DNA of 6,350 bases, taken from positions 1 through 6,350 of the forward strand of contig JAGAPI010000059.1 in NCBI GenBank assembly GCA_017623335.1. The letters run 5' to 3'. The first letter of the stretch is position 1. The number at the start of each line of letters is the position of its first letter. Below, piece after piece: positions 5,020 through 6,350 of this stretch. Made by a program: the position numbers and the translations under genes. This stretch comes from Prevotella sp. (GTDB taxonomy: Bacteria; Bacteroidota; Bacteroidia; Bacteroidales; Bacteroidaceae). The notes beneath the pieces were generated by a model. The model ran no database searches and had not been told where the DNA came from. It was given only the letters and a program-made list of their open reading frames with translations.

Positions 5020-6350
5020 ATGGAGATAATGAAGAAATGGCTGCCCGACGTGCTGGCGGTCGTATTGTTTGCCGTACTGGCATTTGCTTATTTTTATCCT
5101 GCCGACATTGAGGGACGGATACTGTTCCGCCACGACTCGTCGGCAAACAAGGGAGCGGGAAAGGAACAGGGTGACTACAAGAAGCGTACAGGTGAGACCA
5201 CACGCTGGACCAATGCGCTGTTCTCGGGAATGCCTACATACCAGCTGGCACCGTCGTACAAGAGTCAGAAACCGCTTACCACGGCCGCCGATGCCTATCA
5301 CCTGTGGCTGCCCGAGAACGTGTGGTATGTATTTGCTTATCTGTTGGGCTTCTACATTCTGCTGCGTGCCTTCGATTTCCGTCAGCATCTTGCGGCATTA
5401 GGCTCCATAATGTGGGCGTTCTCCACTTATTTCCTGATAATTATCGCCGCCGGTCACATCTGGAAGGTGATGGCTCTGGCTTATCTGCCGCCGATGATTG
5501 CCGGTGTGGTGCTTGCCTACCGTGGCAAGTATCTGTGGGGACTGCTCGTGACAGCAATCTTTGCGGCTTTTGAGATAAACGCCAACCATGTGCAGATGAC
5601 ATATTACTATCTGTTTGTGATAGTGCCCATGGTGGTGGCATATCTCATTGAGGCTGTGCGCACCAAGCAGCTTATACATTTTGGCAAAGCCACATTAGTG
5701 TGTGCTGCCGGTGTGATGATAGCATTGTGTATCAACTTGAGCAACCTCTACCACACATGGGAGTACAGCAAGGAGACCATGCGCGGCAAGAGTGAGCTGG
5801 TGAAGGAGAACACAGCCAACCAGACCAGCAGCGGACTCGACCGCGACTATATCACCCAATGGAGCTATGGCATTGACGAGACATGGACGCTGCTTGTGCC
5901 AAACACTAAAGGTGGTGCCAGTGTGCCGATGAGCATGAGCGAGACAGCAATGAAGCATGCGGATCCCAACTTTGCCGAGATTTATCAGCAGATAGGACAG
6001 TACTGGGGTGAGCAGCCTGGCACCAGCGGCCCTGTGTATGTGGGTGCGTTTGTGTTGATGCTTTTCATCCTCGGACTGTTCATCGTAAAAGGTCCTATGA
6101 AGTGGGCGCTGCTCTTTGCCACCCTGCTTTCCATCATGCTGTCATGGGGTAAGAACTTTATGGGGCTCACCGATTTCTTCCTCGACTATGTGCCTATGTA
6201 CGCCAAATTCCGCACGGTGGCGTCAATACTTGTTGTGGCTGAGTTTACCATTCCGCTGCTTGCCATGCTGGCGCTGAAGAAGATTATGGAAGATTCTGAA
6301 GTGCTTGCAAAGAATATGGAATATGTGTATGTTGCATACGGACTGACGGG
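5020..6350 (+). CDS. YfhO-family polytopic membrane protein, N-terminal half (3' truncated by window)
   Basis: The frame from ATG 5020 is open to the right edge, giving 443 complete codons; an in-frame ATG at 5029 (MKKWLPDV) is an alternative start and fits the family's usual beginning. It matches the large YfhO-family proteins of Bacteroidales, usually over 800 residues, so about half is present. Residues 9-26 form the first membrane segment, followed by an external loop with conserved-looking PADIEGR, RHDS and WTNALFSGMPTYQLAPSY. Further hydrophobic segments lie near 101-118, 124-143, 151-167, 171-185, 194-210 and 222-240. A loop follows with SKETMRGKSEL, TSSGLDRDYI and LLVPNTKGGASVP, then further segments from about 333. 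In Bacillus, YfhO is a GT-C-type glycosyltransferase needed for lipoteichoic acid glycosylation. Bacteroidales lack that polymer, so the substrate here is unknown; a lipid-linked sugar donor and an envelope glycan acceptor are an inference. The gene has its own promoter and is separated from tcdA by a terminator. Confidence 0.88.
   Translation, partial: MEIMKKWLPDVLAVVLFAVLAFAYFYPADIEGRILFRHDSSANKGAGKEQGDYKKRTGETTRWTNALFSGMPTYQLAPSYKSQKPLTTAADAYHLWLPENVWYVFAYLLGFYILLRAFDFRQHLAALGSIMWAFSTYFLIIIAAGHIWKVMALAYLPPMIAGVVLAYRGKYLWGLLVTAIFAAFEINANHVQMTYYYLFVIVPMVVAYLIEAVRTKQLIHFGKATLVCAAGVMIALCINLSNLYHTWEYSKETMRGKSELVKENTANQTSSGLDRDYITQWSYGIDETWTLLVPNTKGGASVPMSMSETAMKHADPNFAEIYQQIGQYWGEQPGTSGPVYVGAFVLMLFILGLFIVKGPMKWALLFATLLSIMLSWGKNFMGLTDFFLDYVPMYAKFRTVASILVVAEFTIPLLAMLALKKIMEDSEVLAKNMEYVYVAYGLT

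Noticed and set aside
5398..5679. Open frames on both strands within the YfhO region (for example 5398-5679 on -, 5304-5573 on +)
   Set aside because: The frame from 5020 is open for the whole region and encodes a coherent multi-span membrane protein; the other frames are by-products of it.

Overview
The window looks like a piece of a Bacteroidales chromosome, most likely Prevotellaceae or a close relative. Three things support this. Two intergenic regions carry the Bacteroidetes-type promoter (TTTG, about 19-22 bp, then TAnnTTTG). Start codons mostly sit behind A/T-rich leaders without a Shine-Dalgarno sequence. The proteins are typical of the group: an Lrp regulator with a Bacteroides-like C-terminus, a secreted protein with a Prevotella-style C-terminal tag, and a large YfhO membrane protein. 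Every convincing gene is on the + strand.

Layout: (1) 1-139 is the 3' end of an Lrp/AsnC-family regulator, closed by a strong hairpin terminator at 187-243. (2) 245-374 is an A/T-rich leader with an imperfect inverted repeat. (3) 375-1679 encodes a 434-residue secreted protein of unknown function with a chitobiase-C-terminal-like domain and a short conserved-looking C-terminal tag. (4) 1749-1913 is a small gene (54 codons) that is easy to miss; it follows the secreted protein with no recognisable promoter between them. (5) 1937-2007 holds a perfect 16-bp inverted repeat whose right arm contains the -33 box of the promoter for the next gene. (6) 2036-4192 is an exported M3 peptidyl-dipeptidase (dcp). 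(7) 4233-4937 is tcdA, a tRNA-modifying E1-like enzyme that probably shares the dcp transcript. (8) 4943-4994 is a terminator followed by a promoter. (9) 5020 to the window end is the N-terminal half of a YfhO-family polytopic membrane protein, open at the right edge.

The genes do not form one pathway. Lrp, dcp, tcdA and yfhO look like ordinary chromosomal genes of somewhat higher G+C. The secreted protein plus small peptide (375-1913) is visibly more A/T-rich and is the accessory-looking part of the window. That pair, above all the unannotated cysteine-containing peptide, is the best candidate for something undescribed. No modification enzyme, transporter, mobile element, CRISPR array or RNA gene is visible here to give it a function.
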